NCBI GenBank assembly: GCA_959596515.1
Contig: CAUFXR010000052.1
Coordinates: forward strand, 1-17,503
DNA length: 17,503 nucleotides
Direction: 5' to 3'
DNA from: an uncultured Oscillospiraceae bacterium
GTDB taxonomy: Bacteria; Bacillota; Clostridia; Oscillospirales; Acutalibacteraceae
Of the stretch, positions 6,047-13,962 are shown in pieces (positions within the stretch are counted from its first letter, which is position 1; each line of letters opens with the position of its first letter). The position numbers were made by a program, and so were the translations under genes. The notes below the pieces were generated by a model. That model made no database searches and was not told the origin of the DNA. It saw nothing but the letters and a program-made list of their open reading frames with translations.

Positions 6047-7243
6047 TTACAGTAATTTTGTTTCAATTTCAGCGCCGACAAAATCGACTCTGGGAATTTT
6101 CTTCGTTTTCGCGTAATCAATAGCGGCTTCCCTGGTGGAGAGCACACTGTTTTCACAGCACAAGCCGCTCATTTTCATGGAATTGCTGTAATCCAGCGCC
6201 TGGATCTCATAGCCGTCATCTCCATGAATCAGAACATCCGGGGATTTCTGCGGAGGAATGTTACCCCGATCCATCATCAGCTTTGTTAAAGCGTTAATAT
6301 CGATGGCGAAACCAATGGCCGGCATCGGCGAATCAAAGGCTTCTAACAGCCGGTCGTACCGGCCGCCGCTCAAAATAGCGTCGCCGGAACCAAGGACGTA
6401 ACCGCTGAACACGATATCGCTGTAATAATCGTTTCGATGAACGATTCCCAGATCGATCATCAGTTTATTGCCCATGCCCAACTGTGCCAGCTTTTGATAG
6501 AGTTCCCTTAAATATTTCAAAGGCTCCTGCGCTTCCTTGATTTCAGAACACAAGGAAAAAGCCTCATCGAAAACTTCCTCTCCGCCAAATAACCGGGGAA
6601 GTCTGCGAATTGCCACTACCGCCTGAGATTGGTCCAAACGATCTAATATGGTATCCAGAGCCGCATAATTTTTTTGCTCGATCGAGCTTCGGATGGTCTC
6701 TCGAACCTCATCGTCGATCGGCAGCTCCTTGGCCAAAGCACGGAAAAAACCGGCGTGACCCAACTCGATTCGATAATCAGGGACACAGCGGCTCAAGGCT
6801 TCTACCGCAGTGGACAAAACTTCCAAATCCGCCCTCACTCCGTTAGCCCCCAACAGCTCGATCCCGCTCTGGTTGACTTCATTATTCCGGCCCCGAAGGC
6901 TAGGATAATTATGGTAAACCTTTTGAGTATAAAACAGCCTCAGAGGCTTCGGTTCATTCTGAAGCCTGGTCGCGGTCAGCCGAGCGATCGGCAAAGTGGA
7001 ATCAGGCCGCACCACCATCAGCCGGCCCTTATTATCAGTGACCTTAAACATAAATTCTTGAGGAATACTGGATTCCCCCTGGGAAAACACATCGTAGTAT
7101 TCCAGCCCAGGAGTAATTACCTCGTGAAAGCCTCTGGATTGAAAGACGCTGGCCAGCAGCTTTTCAATATTCCGATAGGTAAGGCATTCCTCAAACAAAA
7201 GATCTCGAGTACCTTCCGGCGTGATTTTACAATACTTTTTCAT
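6047..7243 (-). CDS. hisZ: ATP phosphoribosyltransferase regulatory subunit
   Basis: HisZ is a paralogue of histidyl-tRNA synthetase that has lost aminoacylation and binds short HisG, activating it and conveying histidine inhibition. The 398-residue product shows the synthetase-like core: PEGTRDLL (9-16), RPDSTLPIAR (about 79-88) and LSGGRYDRLLEAF (about 292-304), with a C-terminal region of about 80 residues after the core. The HisRS histidine-binding signatures are altered. Adjacency to short hisG argues for HisZ rather than HisS. The ATG at 7243 has AGGGAGAG upstream. It is the first gene of the operon and follows a leader with a strong promoter. Confidence 0.94.
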   Translation of the reverse strand: MKKYCKITPEGTRDLLFEECLTYRNIEKLLASVFQSRGFHEVITPGLEYYDVFSQGESSIPQEFMFKVTDNKGRLMVVRPDSTLPIARLTATRLQNEPKPLRLFYTQKVYHNYPSLRGRNNEVNQSGIELLGANGVRADLEVLSTAVEALSRCVPDYRIELGHAGFFRALAKELPIDDEVRETIRSSIEQKNYAALDTILDRLDQSQAVVAIRRLPRLFGGEEVFDEAFSLCSEIKEAQEPLKYLRELYQKLAQLGMGNKLMIDLGIVHRNDYYSDIVFSGYVLGSGDAILSGGRYDRLLEAFDSPMPAIGFAIDINALTKLMMDRGNIPPQKSPDVLIHGDDGYEIQALDYSNSMKMSGLCCENSVLSTREAAIDYAKTKKIPRVDFVGAEIETKLL

Positions 7244-7290
7244 AAGCTTAAACTCTCCCTATCAACGGCTTCTCCGAAAGGACAGCGATT

Positions 7291-7320
7291 TTAAAATACT
7301 CCCACAGCTGTAAGACCCAT
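7291..7320 (-). CDS. Possible 9-codon leader ORF upstream of hisZ
   Basis: In the his leader, an ATG at 7320 opens a reading frame encoding MGLTAVGVF followed by TAA. AAGGGA lies 6 bases upstream, a plausible ribosome binding site. The stop lies 47 bases before hisZ. The peptide has no histidine codons, so it is not a classic his attenuator peptide; it could regulate by translation itself, or be chance. Confidence 0.35.
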   Translation of the reverse strand: MGLTAVGVF

Positions 7321-7344
7321 ATTTGATCCCTTTTTATAGCAGAG

Positions 7345-7357
7345 TAAGACCGTCTTA
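7345..7357. promoter_or_regulatory. Palindrome in the early his leader, possible operator
   Basis: The perfect 13-base palindrome TAAGACGGTCTTA (arms of 6, central G) lies about 13 to 25 bases after the predicted transcription start of the his operon. A second small inverted repeat, CGCTAAAGCG at 7368-7359, adjoins it. A position just downstream of the start is common for repressor operators. It could also be an RNA hairpin. The regulator, if any, is not in this window. Confidence 0.4.
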
Positions 7358-7375
7358 TCGCTTTAGCGTGCTACT

Positions 7376-7404
7376 ATAATAACACGATAAATCGACCATG
7401 TCAA
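7376..7404 (-). promoter_or_regulatory. Near-consensus sigma-A promoter of the his operon
   Basis: The minus strand has the perfect -35 box TTGACA at 7404-7399, a 17-base spacer and a -10 box TATTAT at 7381-7376. Transcription would begin near 7369, giving a leader of about 125 bases before hisZ. The -35 box begins 10 bases after the polC stop, and I see no terminator between polC and this promoter, so some polC transcripts may continue into the his genes. Confidence 0.88.
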
Positions 7405-7413
7405 CGTTTTTCT

Positions 7414-10400
7414 TTAAAACAGAGTCATTTGGCTGCTTTCCGGTAGGCCTTGAAAAGCTCCTGCCTCTTTCAGCGTTTCGATCACAGACTTGCCAACCTT
7501 CGCACGAACTTGGAAGTCATCTACAGAGATAAACTCTCCTCCGGTTTCCCTCGCGGCCGCGAGAGAAGCCGCGGCTGCCTCTCCGACTCCCGGCAAAGAG
7601 CCGAAAGGCAGACGAATTTTTCCATCTTCCACCAAATATTTTCTGGCGTCAGATTTGTAAATATCGATAGGCAGGACCTCAATACCTCTGGCCAGCATTT
7701 CATTGACGATCTGAAGGGTCGCGTAGCTTGCGTTATCCTTAGCGCTGGCTTCTTTTCCTTTCTGCTGGATTTCCAGCATCTTCGCCCGAACCGCTTCTCT
7801 TCCCTTTACCACCACGGCGGCGTCAAAATCCTCGCCCCGGACGGTAAAGTAAGCGGCGTAATATTCCACTGGGCGGTGTACCTTATACCAACCTAGCCGC
7901 AGGGTAGAAATCATATAAGCGGCGGCGTGCGCTTTTGGGAACATATATTTAATTTTTAGACAGGACTCTATATACCACTCCGGCACACCATGATCCCGCA
8001 TCGCCTGGTAATGCTCTTCTGTCAGCAGTTTTTTCGCCTTTCCCTTACGGGTGATCTCCATGATCTTAAAAGCCATTTTCGGCTCCAAACCTTTATGGAG
8101 AAGATAGGTCATAATACTGTCACGTGTACCGATTACTTCTGAAATGGTACAGGTTTTATTGGCGATCAGGTCCTGGGCGTTGCCGATCCAAACATCGGTG
8201 CCGTGGGACAGTCCGGAAACCTGCAAAAGGTCGGAAAAGGTTTTCGGCTGAGAATCAATCAGCATCTGGCGCACGAAGTGGGTTCCTACCTCAGGCAGGG
8301 AGAAGGTACCGGTTTGGGAATCGATGTCTTCCGGTTCCACTCCCAGAGCTTTGGTGGATGTAAACAAGGACATTACCTCCGGGTCGCTCATGGAAACATC
8401 CATAACGTTAATGCCGGTGTAATCCTCTAAATAGCGGTATATGGTGGGAACATCGTGGCCCAGCTCGTCCAACTTACAGATAGTATCGTGGATAGAATGG
8501 AAGTCGAAGTGGGTGGTAATATTGTCGGAATTCTGATCGTTCGCGGGATGCTGTACCGGACAGAAGTCGTAAACCTCCATTCCTCTTGGCACAACTACCA
8601 TGCCGCCTGGGTGCTGGCCGGTAGTACGTTTCACGCCAGTGCACCCTGCCGCCAGTCTGGCTTCTTCTGCCCGATGCATCATAGTTCCTTTGCTCTCAGC
8701 GTATTTCTTTACGAAGCCGATACCGGTTTTTTCCGCCACAGTGGCGATGGTGCCGGCTTTGAACACGTTATCCTTGCCGAACAGGGTCTCTGTATACCGG
8801 TGAGCGTCGCTTTGGTACTCACCGGAAAAGTTCAGGTCAATATCAGGGGTTTTGTCTCCGTCAAAGCCTAAGAAGGTTTCAAAGGGGATATCGTGGCCAT
8901 CCCGGTGATAGGGAGTACCGCATTCCGGACAGTTTTTAGCCGGCAAATCAAAACCCGATCCAACGGACCCATCGGTAATAAACTCACTGTGGTGGCATTT
9001 GGGGCACACATAATGAGGACACAAAGGGTTTACCTCAGATATTCCTGACATGGTTGCCACAAAACTGGAACCGACAGAACCACGGGAACCTACCAGATAG
9101 CCGTGAGCTTCGGAATCCGCCACCAGCTTTTGAGCGGTCATATACAACACCGAAAAGCCATGCTTCGTAATGGAGGACAGCTCCCGGTCCAGTCGGTCGT
9201 ACACGATCTTGGGCAGAGGATCGCCATACATCTTCTTTGCCCGCTCCCAGGTGATGGTGGTAAGCTGTTCCTCTGCCCCGTCGATGAAGGGCGGGAACAC
9301 TCCCGGAGGAATCGGGCTGATCTCCTCCACCTGATCGGCGATCTTGTTCGGATTCTCCACGACCACCTCGTAAGCCTTTTCTTTTCCCAAATAGGCAAAT
9401 TCTTGAAGCATTTCCGGTGTGGTTCGGTAATAAAGGGGCGCCTGTTGATCGGCGTCGGTGAAGCCCTGACCAGCCATCAGGATTTTCCGGTAATCGCTGT
9501 CGTGGGGATCCATAAAGTGAACGTCACAGGTGGCGACCACCGGCTTATTTAATTCCTCGCCAAGTTTAATGACGGTACGATTAAATTCTCTCAGCTGTTC
9601 CTCTGTTTGGACCGTGCCATCCCGGAGCATGAACATATTGTTGCCCAAAGGCTGAATTTCCAGGTAATCATAAAACTTCGCGATACTCACCAGCTCATTC
9701 CAGGGCTGACCGGAAACAATAGCCCGGAACAGTTCTCCCGCTTCGCAGGCTGAGCCGATTAAAAGGCCTTCCCGGTGCTTCATCAGCACGCTTTTGGGGA
9801 TTCTCGGCTTCTTATAAAAATAATCCAGGTGAGCGTATGAAATCAATTTATATAGATTTTTCAGTCCTGTGGAATTTTTCACCAAAATGATCTGGTGATA
9901 AGAACGCAGCTTTTTAATATCTCCGCCTGCCAAAGCCGTGTTGATTTGGGAGATCCGATCGATTTTGTAATCTTCCTGAAGTCTCTGAAGCAATACCAAG
10001 AAAATATTGGCCAGTACCATGGCGTCATCACTGGCCCGGTGGTGGTTAAAAGGCGCAAGCTTCAGGTGCTTGGCCACCGTATCCAACTTGTGATTTTTAA
10101 TCCCTGGCAACATGGTCCTGCACATAGGCACCGTATCCAAGTAGGTATTGGAAAAATCTAAATGATGCCTTGTCGCCACCGCCTGGATAAAAGAGGTATC
10201 GAAAGGCGCGTTATGGGCCAATAACACCGGCTCTTTCCCGCAGAATTCCAAAAACGCCTCTACCGCTTCTTTTTCCTTTGGCGCGTCGATCACCATACTG
10301 TCGTTGATTCCGGTCAGTTCAGTGATTTTCTCCGGGATCGGGCGTTCCGGATTGACAAAAGTATTAAATACATTCGTGATTTCCCCATTGTGAATCCGCA

Positions 10401-11769
10401 CTGCGCCGATCTCCGTAATCCGGTCATTGGCGGCGCTGAGACCGGTAGTCTCCAGGTCAAAAGAAACATAATCCCCATCAAAGGGCATTTCGCTGTCCCC
10501 TTTGACCGCCGGCACCATATCATTGACAAAATAAGCCTCGGTGCCATAAATCACCTTTATTTCCCCGCCTTTTCCGCGGATCGCGTTGACCGCGTTCATA
10601 GCGTCGGGAAACGCCTGCGCCACTCCGTGATCGGTAATGGCGATGGCTTTATGACCCCAGGAATAAGCCCGGTTGATTAAATCCGCAGCCGGGGTCACGC
10701 CATCCATGGAGGACATATTGGTATGTAAATGAAGCTCTACCCTTTTCACCGGGGCGTCATCCACTATCTTTACCTTTTCCACGGTGCTTAGGCAGCGGGG
10801 CCGGATAATTACTTCCCGGTCATATTTATCGTAGCTTACCTCTCCGCGAATCAGCAAACACATCCCTTTGGAAATGGTATCGAGTGGTTTACATAAATTT
10901 TTAGCTTCGATGATTTTTAAGGTCTGTGACCCAGTGTAATCCGTCACATTAATGGAATATATTTTTTTGCTGCCGTCCCGGGTTTCCCGCTGCTCAACAG
11001 TGAATACCTCGCCCCAAATGGTGACATTTCCGGCGTCAGGAGTTACTTTGGCAATGGGAATCGGTTGGCCTTTGATGGGCTTACCGTAAAGCGCCTTCGC
11101 GGTTGAAAGCACCACCTGTGGATACAGGTTGTCCCCCTCACGGATACTGATTGGCTCAGTATCCTTTCGCTTGCCCTCAAAATTTTTGCTCTCGTAGGTC
11201 TCAATTTCTTCTATAACTTTTTTTCGTTCCTCTTTTACGCGGCGGATGGTTCTATGTTCCTGATAAACAGAGCTATCCGCCTCGATGGAGGTCACGCCGT
11301 CAAACTCTACCTGAAAAGATTTTCCAAATTCCTCCCGGATCAGCTTAGACAATTCCTTGTCAAACCTTTTGTTTTTCAAAATTTCCGCCCCGCCGTGGGT
11401 TAAGGTTACCGTTAAACGGTCGCCATCCACTCTGGCGGTGGAATCTTTGACGGTGCCATTCAGACTGGCGATGCGTCTCCGAAGCTCTTCCACAAGCTCC
11501 GGATAATATTCCTCCGAAAAAGATTCCTCCGGGAAATGGGGTTGAATGGTGACAAAGCTCAAGTTCAGCTCGGACTTTTGCAGCTTTCGCTCCACATCAA
11601 AAAGGACGCGGCGCTTCACAATCTTGTCAAACGCCACATCCAGTTCCATCTTTCTATTTTTAGAGTCAATTCTCATAGCCTGAACCACGCCTGGCCCAAG
11701 CTGGGATAAAAGTTTCTCATCTTTTAAATAGCCTTGAAACAATTCGCCAAAGTTTTTCAAAAATGACAC
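7414..11769 (-). CDS. polC: DNA polymerase III alpha subunit, PolC type
   Basis: PolC is the replicative polymerase of low-GC Gram-positive bacteria. The 1451 residues show, in order: an N-terminal domain (1 to about 210), an OB-fold (about 230-330), the start of the PHP domain (HLHTNMSSMDG, about 347), an inserted DnaQ-like proofreading exonuclease (SFDLETTGL near 436, LLAHNAPFD near 515, HHRASDDA near 578), the remainder of PHP, and the polymerase core. The core has GSRGSVGSSFVA (about 895), the zinc-binding CPKCHH (about 920) and CPECG (about 946), the catalytic KTPDIDLNF (about 975), and HPGGMVV (about 1054). The start is GTG at 11769, just after the ispG stop. However, GAGGTG could itself be the ribosome binding site for an in-frame TTG at 11760, three codons later. 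It ends the right-hand operon. Identification is very firm. Confidence 0.98.
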   Translation of the reverse strand: MSFLKNFGELFQGYLKDEKLLSQLGPGVVQAMRIDSKNRKMELDVAFDKIVKRRVLFDVERKLQKSELNLSFVTIQPHFPEESFSEEYYPELVEELRRRIASLNGTVKDSTARVDGDRLTVTLTHGGAEILKNKRFDKELSKLIREEFGKSFQVEFDGVTSIEADSSVYQEHRTIRRVKEERKKVIEEIETYESKNFEGKRKDTEPISIREGDNLYPQVVLSTAKALYGKPIKGQPIPIAKVTPDAGNVTIWGEVFTVEQRETRDGSKKIYSINVTDYTGSQTLKIIEAKNLCKPLDTISKGMCLLIRGEVSYDKYDREVIIRPRCLSTVEKVKIVDDAPVKRVELHLHTNMSSMDGVTPAADLINRAYSWGHKAIAITDHGVAQAFPDAMNAVNAIRGKGGEIKVIYGTEAYFVNDMVPAVKGDSEMPFDGDYVSFDLETTGLSAANDRITEIGAVRIHNGEITNVFNTFVNPERPIPEKITELTGINDSMVIDAPKEKEAVEAFLEFCGKEPVLLAHNAPFDTSFIQAVATRHHLDFSNTYLDTVPMCRTMLPGIKNHKLDTVAKHLKLAPFNHHRASDDAMVLANIFLVLLQRLQEDYKIDRISQINTALAGGDIKKLRSYHQIILVKNSTGLKNLYKLISYAHLDYFYKKPRIPKSVLMKHREGLLIGSACEAGELFRAIVSGQPWNELVSIAKFYDYLEIQPLGNNMFMLRDGTVQTEEQLREFNRTVIKLGEELNKPVVATCDVHFMDPHDSDYRKILMAGQGFTDADQQAPLYYRTTPEMLQEFAYLGKEKAYEVVVENPNKIADQVEEISPIPPGVFPPFIDGAEEQLTTITWERAKKMYGDPLPKIVYDRLDRELSSITKHGFSVLYMTAQKLVADSEAHGYLVGSRGSVGSSFVATMSGISEVNPLCPHYVCPKCHHSEFITDGSVGSGFDLPAKNCPECGTPYHRDGHDIPFETFLGFDGDKTPDIDLNFSGEYQSDAHRYTETLFGKDNVFKAGTIATVAEKTGIGFVKKYAESKGTMMHRAEEARLAAGCTGVKRTTGQHPGGMVVVPRGMEVYDFCPVQHPANDQNSDNITTHFDFHSIHDTICKLDELGHDVPTIYRYLEDYTGINVMDVSMSDPEVMSLFTSTKALGVEPEDIDSQTGTFSLPEVGTHFVRQMLIDSQPKTFSDLLQVSGLSHGTDVWIGNAQDLIANKTCTISEVIGTRDSIMTYLLHKGLEPKMAFKIMEITRKGKAKKLLTEEHYQAMRDHGVPEWYIESCLKIKYMFPKAHAAAYMISTLRLGWYKVHRPVEYYAAYFTVRGEDFDAAVVVKGREAVRAKMLEIQQKGKEASAKDNASYATLQIVNEMLARGIEVLPIDIYKSDARKYLVEDGKIRLPFGSLPGVGEAAAASLAAARETGGEFISVDDFQVRAKVGKSVIETLKEAGAFQGLPESSQMTLF

Positions 11770-11779
11770 CTCAGTTATC

Positions 11780-12835
11780 TCAATCCATGGATTCTATTTC
11801 TTTTAACAATTCCTGCAAAAGCCGCTCCTCCGGCACCTTTCTGAGGATTTGTCCTTTTTTAAAGAGCAATCCTTCCCCATTGCCGCCGGCAATTCCGATG
11901 TCCGCCTCTCTGGCTTCTCCCGGACCATTGACCACGCAGCCCATCACCGCCACAGTCAGATTTTTTTTACAGTCCTGCAAAGCCTCCTGCACCTGATTCG
12001 CCAAACCGATCAGGTCAATTTTTGTCCTCCCGCAGGTAGGACAAGAAATAAACTGGATACCTTCCGTTTCAATCTCCAGCGCCTTCAACAAGTCTTTCGC
12101 GGCATAAACTTCTTTCACCGGATCGGCGGTCAGGGATACCCGTATAGTATCTCCAATACCCTCCAGCAACAAGGCACCGATACCTGCTGAGGATTTTATC
12201 AATCCCATTCTCTCGGTACCCGCCTCGGTCACACCGAGATGGAGAGGATAATCGCAGGCCTGGCCGGTCAGCTGATAGGCCCGCACCATAGTCGGAACAT
12301 GAGAGGATTTCATAGAAAGAACAATATCCGTAAAATCGTACTTTTCCAAAAGAGAGGCGTGGTACAACGCGCTGTCGCGGAGGGCTTCCGGGGTGGGATG
12401 GCTGTATTTCGCCAAAATCTCTTTTTCCAGAGAGCCGGAATTCACTCCAATCCGGATGGGAATCTTTTTTTGCCGGCAGGTATCCGCTACCGCCTTAACT
12501 TTGCTTTCGTCTCCAATATTTCCCGGATTGATCCGGATCTTATCCACACCTGCCGCCGCAGCCTCTAAGGCCAAACGATAATCGAAGTGAATATCCGCCA
12601 CCACCGGAATGGAAAGAGCGGACTTTAAGGCGTAAACCAGTTTTACCGCTTCCCGATTTGGGACAGCGATCCTCACGATATCGCAACCTGCTTTTTCCAA
12701 AGCGAGGGCCTGCTCCACGCTTTTCTCCACCTGATCCGCGGGAACATTCAGCATAGACTGGATAGAAATCTTGCTTCCGCCGCCTATCGGCACCCCGCCG
12801 ACCATCACTTTTTTAGTCATCTTTCGTGTTATCAT
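11780..12835 (-). CDS. ispG: HMBPP synthase (4Fe-4S), MEP pathway
   Basis: IspG reductively converts methylerythritol cyclodiphosphate to HMBPP, the penultimate step of the MEP isoprenoid pathway. The N-terminal TIM barrel is clear (SIQSMLN at 24-30, VADIHFD at 79-85, RINPGNIG at 101-108). The cluster-binding C-terminal domain has SCPTCGR (264-270) and GCVVNGPGEA (299-308), giving cysteines 265, 268 and 300 and Glu307, the four cluster ligands. The protein is 351 residues, the usual bacterial length. ATG 12835 overlaps the rseP stop as ATGA; an alternative ATG at 12820 has no ribosome binding site. Its electron donor is probably a flavodoxin or ferredoxin; none is encoded next to it. Confidence 0.96.
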   Translation of the reverse strand: MITRKMTKKVMVGGVPIGGGSKISIQSMLNVPADQVEKSVEQALALEKAGCDIVRIAVPNREAVKLVYALKSALSIPVVADIHFDYRLALEAAAAGVDKIRINPGNIGDESKVKAVADTCRQKKIPIRIGVNSGSLEKEILAKYSHPTPEALRDSALYHASLLEKYDFTDIVLSMKSSHVPTMVRAYQLTGQACDYPLHLGVTEAGTERMGLIKSSAGIGALLLEGIGDTIRVSLTADPVKEVYAAKDLLKALEIETEGIQFISCPTCGRTKIDLIGLANQVQEALQDCKKNLTVAVMGCVVNGPGEAREADIGIAGGNGEGLLFKKGQILRKVPEERLLQELLKEIESMD

Positions 12836-13956
12836 CCGCCGAGACCCTTTCCTGTAACCAATCTCATCACATCGCTGAAAGCGATAACCACCATCAGAAC
12901 CATTAAAAGCACAAAACCTGCCGCATGGACCCATCCCTCATACTTGGCGGGAACCGGCTTGCGGAAAATCAATTCTATCAACAGGAAAACCAATCTTCCC
13001 CCATCCAGCGCGGGCAGAGGCAGTAAATTCACGATTCCCAGGTTCACCGTGATAATAGTCATCATTAAAAGAATATTGTTGACAGCTGTTTGTACATTAA
13101 CGGAGAGTCCCTGAGAGGCGGACTGGGCGATCGCCTGGGCCGCACCAATGGGTCCCGCCATGTCATTTAAGCCGTATTTCCCCGTTAACAGTCCTACCAA
13201 ACTGGTCCAGACCATACGAACGGTGGAAACCGTATAAGAGCAGGACATTTTAATCAACGTCCAGGGATTTTTCTCAATGCCGTACACTTTAAAATCGATG
13301 GAAAGATAATTGTTTCCATCGGCGTCCGTATATTTAGGAAATTCCACGTCGTTCAGAGTCAATACCTGACCATTTCGATAGACTTCCATATCTACGGTAA
13401 GTTTATCGCCGCTTTCCAATGCCTGAGCGATCCCCTGATCAGAAGCCAAGGCAAAACTCATATCCCGGTCCGTATAGACCCGGTAGCCATTGATGGAAAC
13501 CACCTCATCCCCGACCTGTAAACCACTTGCATTGGTCAAAGAATCCTTTGTAAACTCAGCGACAGTTGTAGAGCTGAAAGCGCTTTGCTGGCCAGTGATA
13601 ATCATCATCAGTACCACACCCAGCAAAACATTCATAACCGCTCCGGCTACTACCACAATGATACGCTTCCACACTGCTTTATTGCCAAAGGCTTTGGGAT
13701 CGTCGCTGGATTCATCCTCTCCCTCCATGGCGCAAAAGCCGCCAATAGGAAACGCCCGCAGAGAATATTCCGTTTCTCCACGCTTGAAATGAATCAGCTT
13801 TGGTCCCATACCCAAGGCGAATTCATTGACCCGAATACCGGACAGCTTCGCCGTAATAAAATGGCCGAATTCATGGGACAAAATGATAAACTCAAACAAA
13901 AGCACCGCGAAAATAATTAATAGAATATTGATGACAACCTCGGGAATAACAATCAC
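12832..13956 (-). CDS. rseP: Site-2 membrane zinc metalloprotease (RseP/RasP)
   Basis: An intramembrane protease that cleaves anti-sigma factors and leftover signal peptides in the cytoplasmic membrane. HEFGH at residues 28-32 in the first membrane segment provides the zinc histidines and catalytic Glu29; the third ligand is in the NLLPLPALDGGR motif near the C-terminus. A PDZ domain lies around residues 130-210 (GLQVGDEVVSINGYRV). Four membrane segments are apparent. The 374 residues fit the family, though the first 8 or so may be extra. The start is GTG at 13956, in GAGGTG six bases after the dxr stop; because GAGGTG also resembles a ribosome binding site, the true start could be a few codons later. 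It overlaps ispG by 4 bases. Confidence 0.94.
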   Translation of the reverse strand: MIVIPEVVINILLIIFAVLLFEFIILSHEFGHFITAKLSGIRVNEFALGMGPKLIHFKRGETEYSLRAFPIGGFCAMEGEDESSDDPKAFGNKAVWKRIIVVVAGAVMNVLLGVVLMMIITGQQSAFSSTTVAEFTKDSLTNASGLQVGDEVVSINGYRVYTDRDMSFALASDQGIAQALESGDKLTVDMEVYRNGQVLTLNDVEFPKYTDADGNNYLSIDFKVYGIEKNPWTLIKMSCSYTVSTVRMVWTSLVGLLTGKYGLNDMAGPIGAAQAIAQSASQGLSVNVQTAVNNILLMMTIITVNLGIVNLLPLPALDGGRLVFLLIELIFRKPVPAKYEGWVHAAGFVLLMVLMVVIAFSDVMRLVTGKGLGG

Positions 13957-13962
13957 CTCAAA

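Noticed and set aside
6034..6156. Longer HisG starting at 6156
   Set aside because: The extra 41 residues lie within hisZ, have no family similarity, and a good ribosome binding site precedes the ATG at 6033.
6674..7294. 206-codon plus-strand frame opposite hisZ
   Set aside because: It is the shadow of a well-supported gene, with no recognisable domain and no ribosome binding site logic.
7244..7375. T-box riboswitch or classic His-codon attenuator in the his leader
   Set aside because: No T-box core (AGGGTGG-type) sequence, no terminator with U tract in the leader, and the only small frame has no histidine codons.
9103..9552. Plus-strand frames opposite polC (up to 149 codons)
   Set aside because: They are complementary shadows of conserved polymerase codons and have no recognisable domain.
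12836..12934. Longer IspG starting at 12934
   Set aside because: The first 33 residues are read out of frame from the end of rseP; the ATGA overlap gives a better start.
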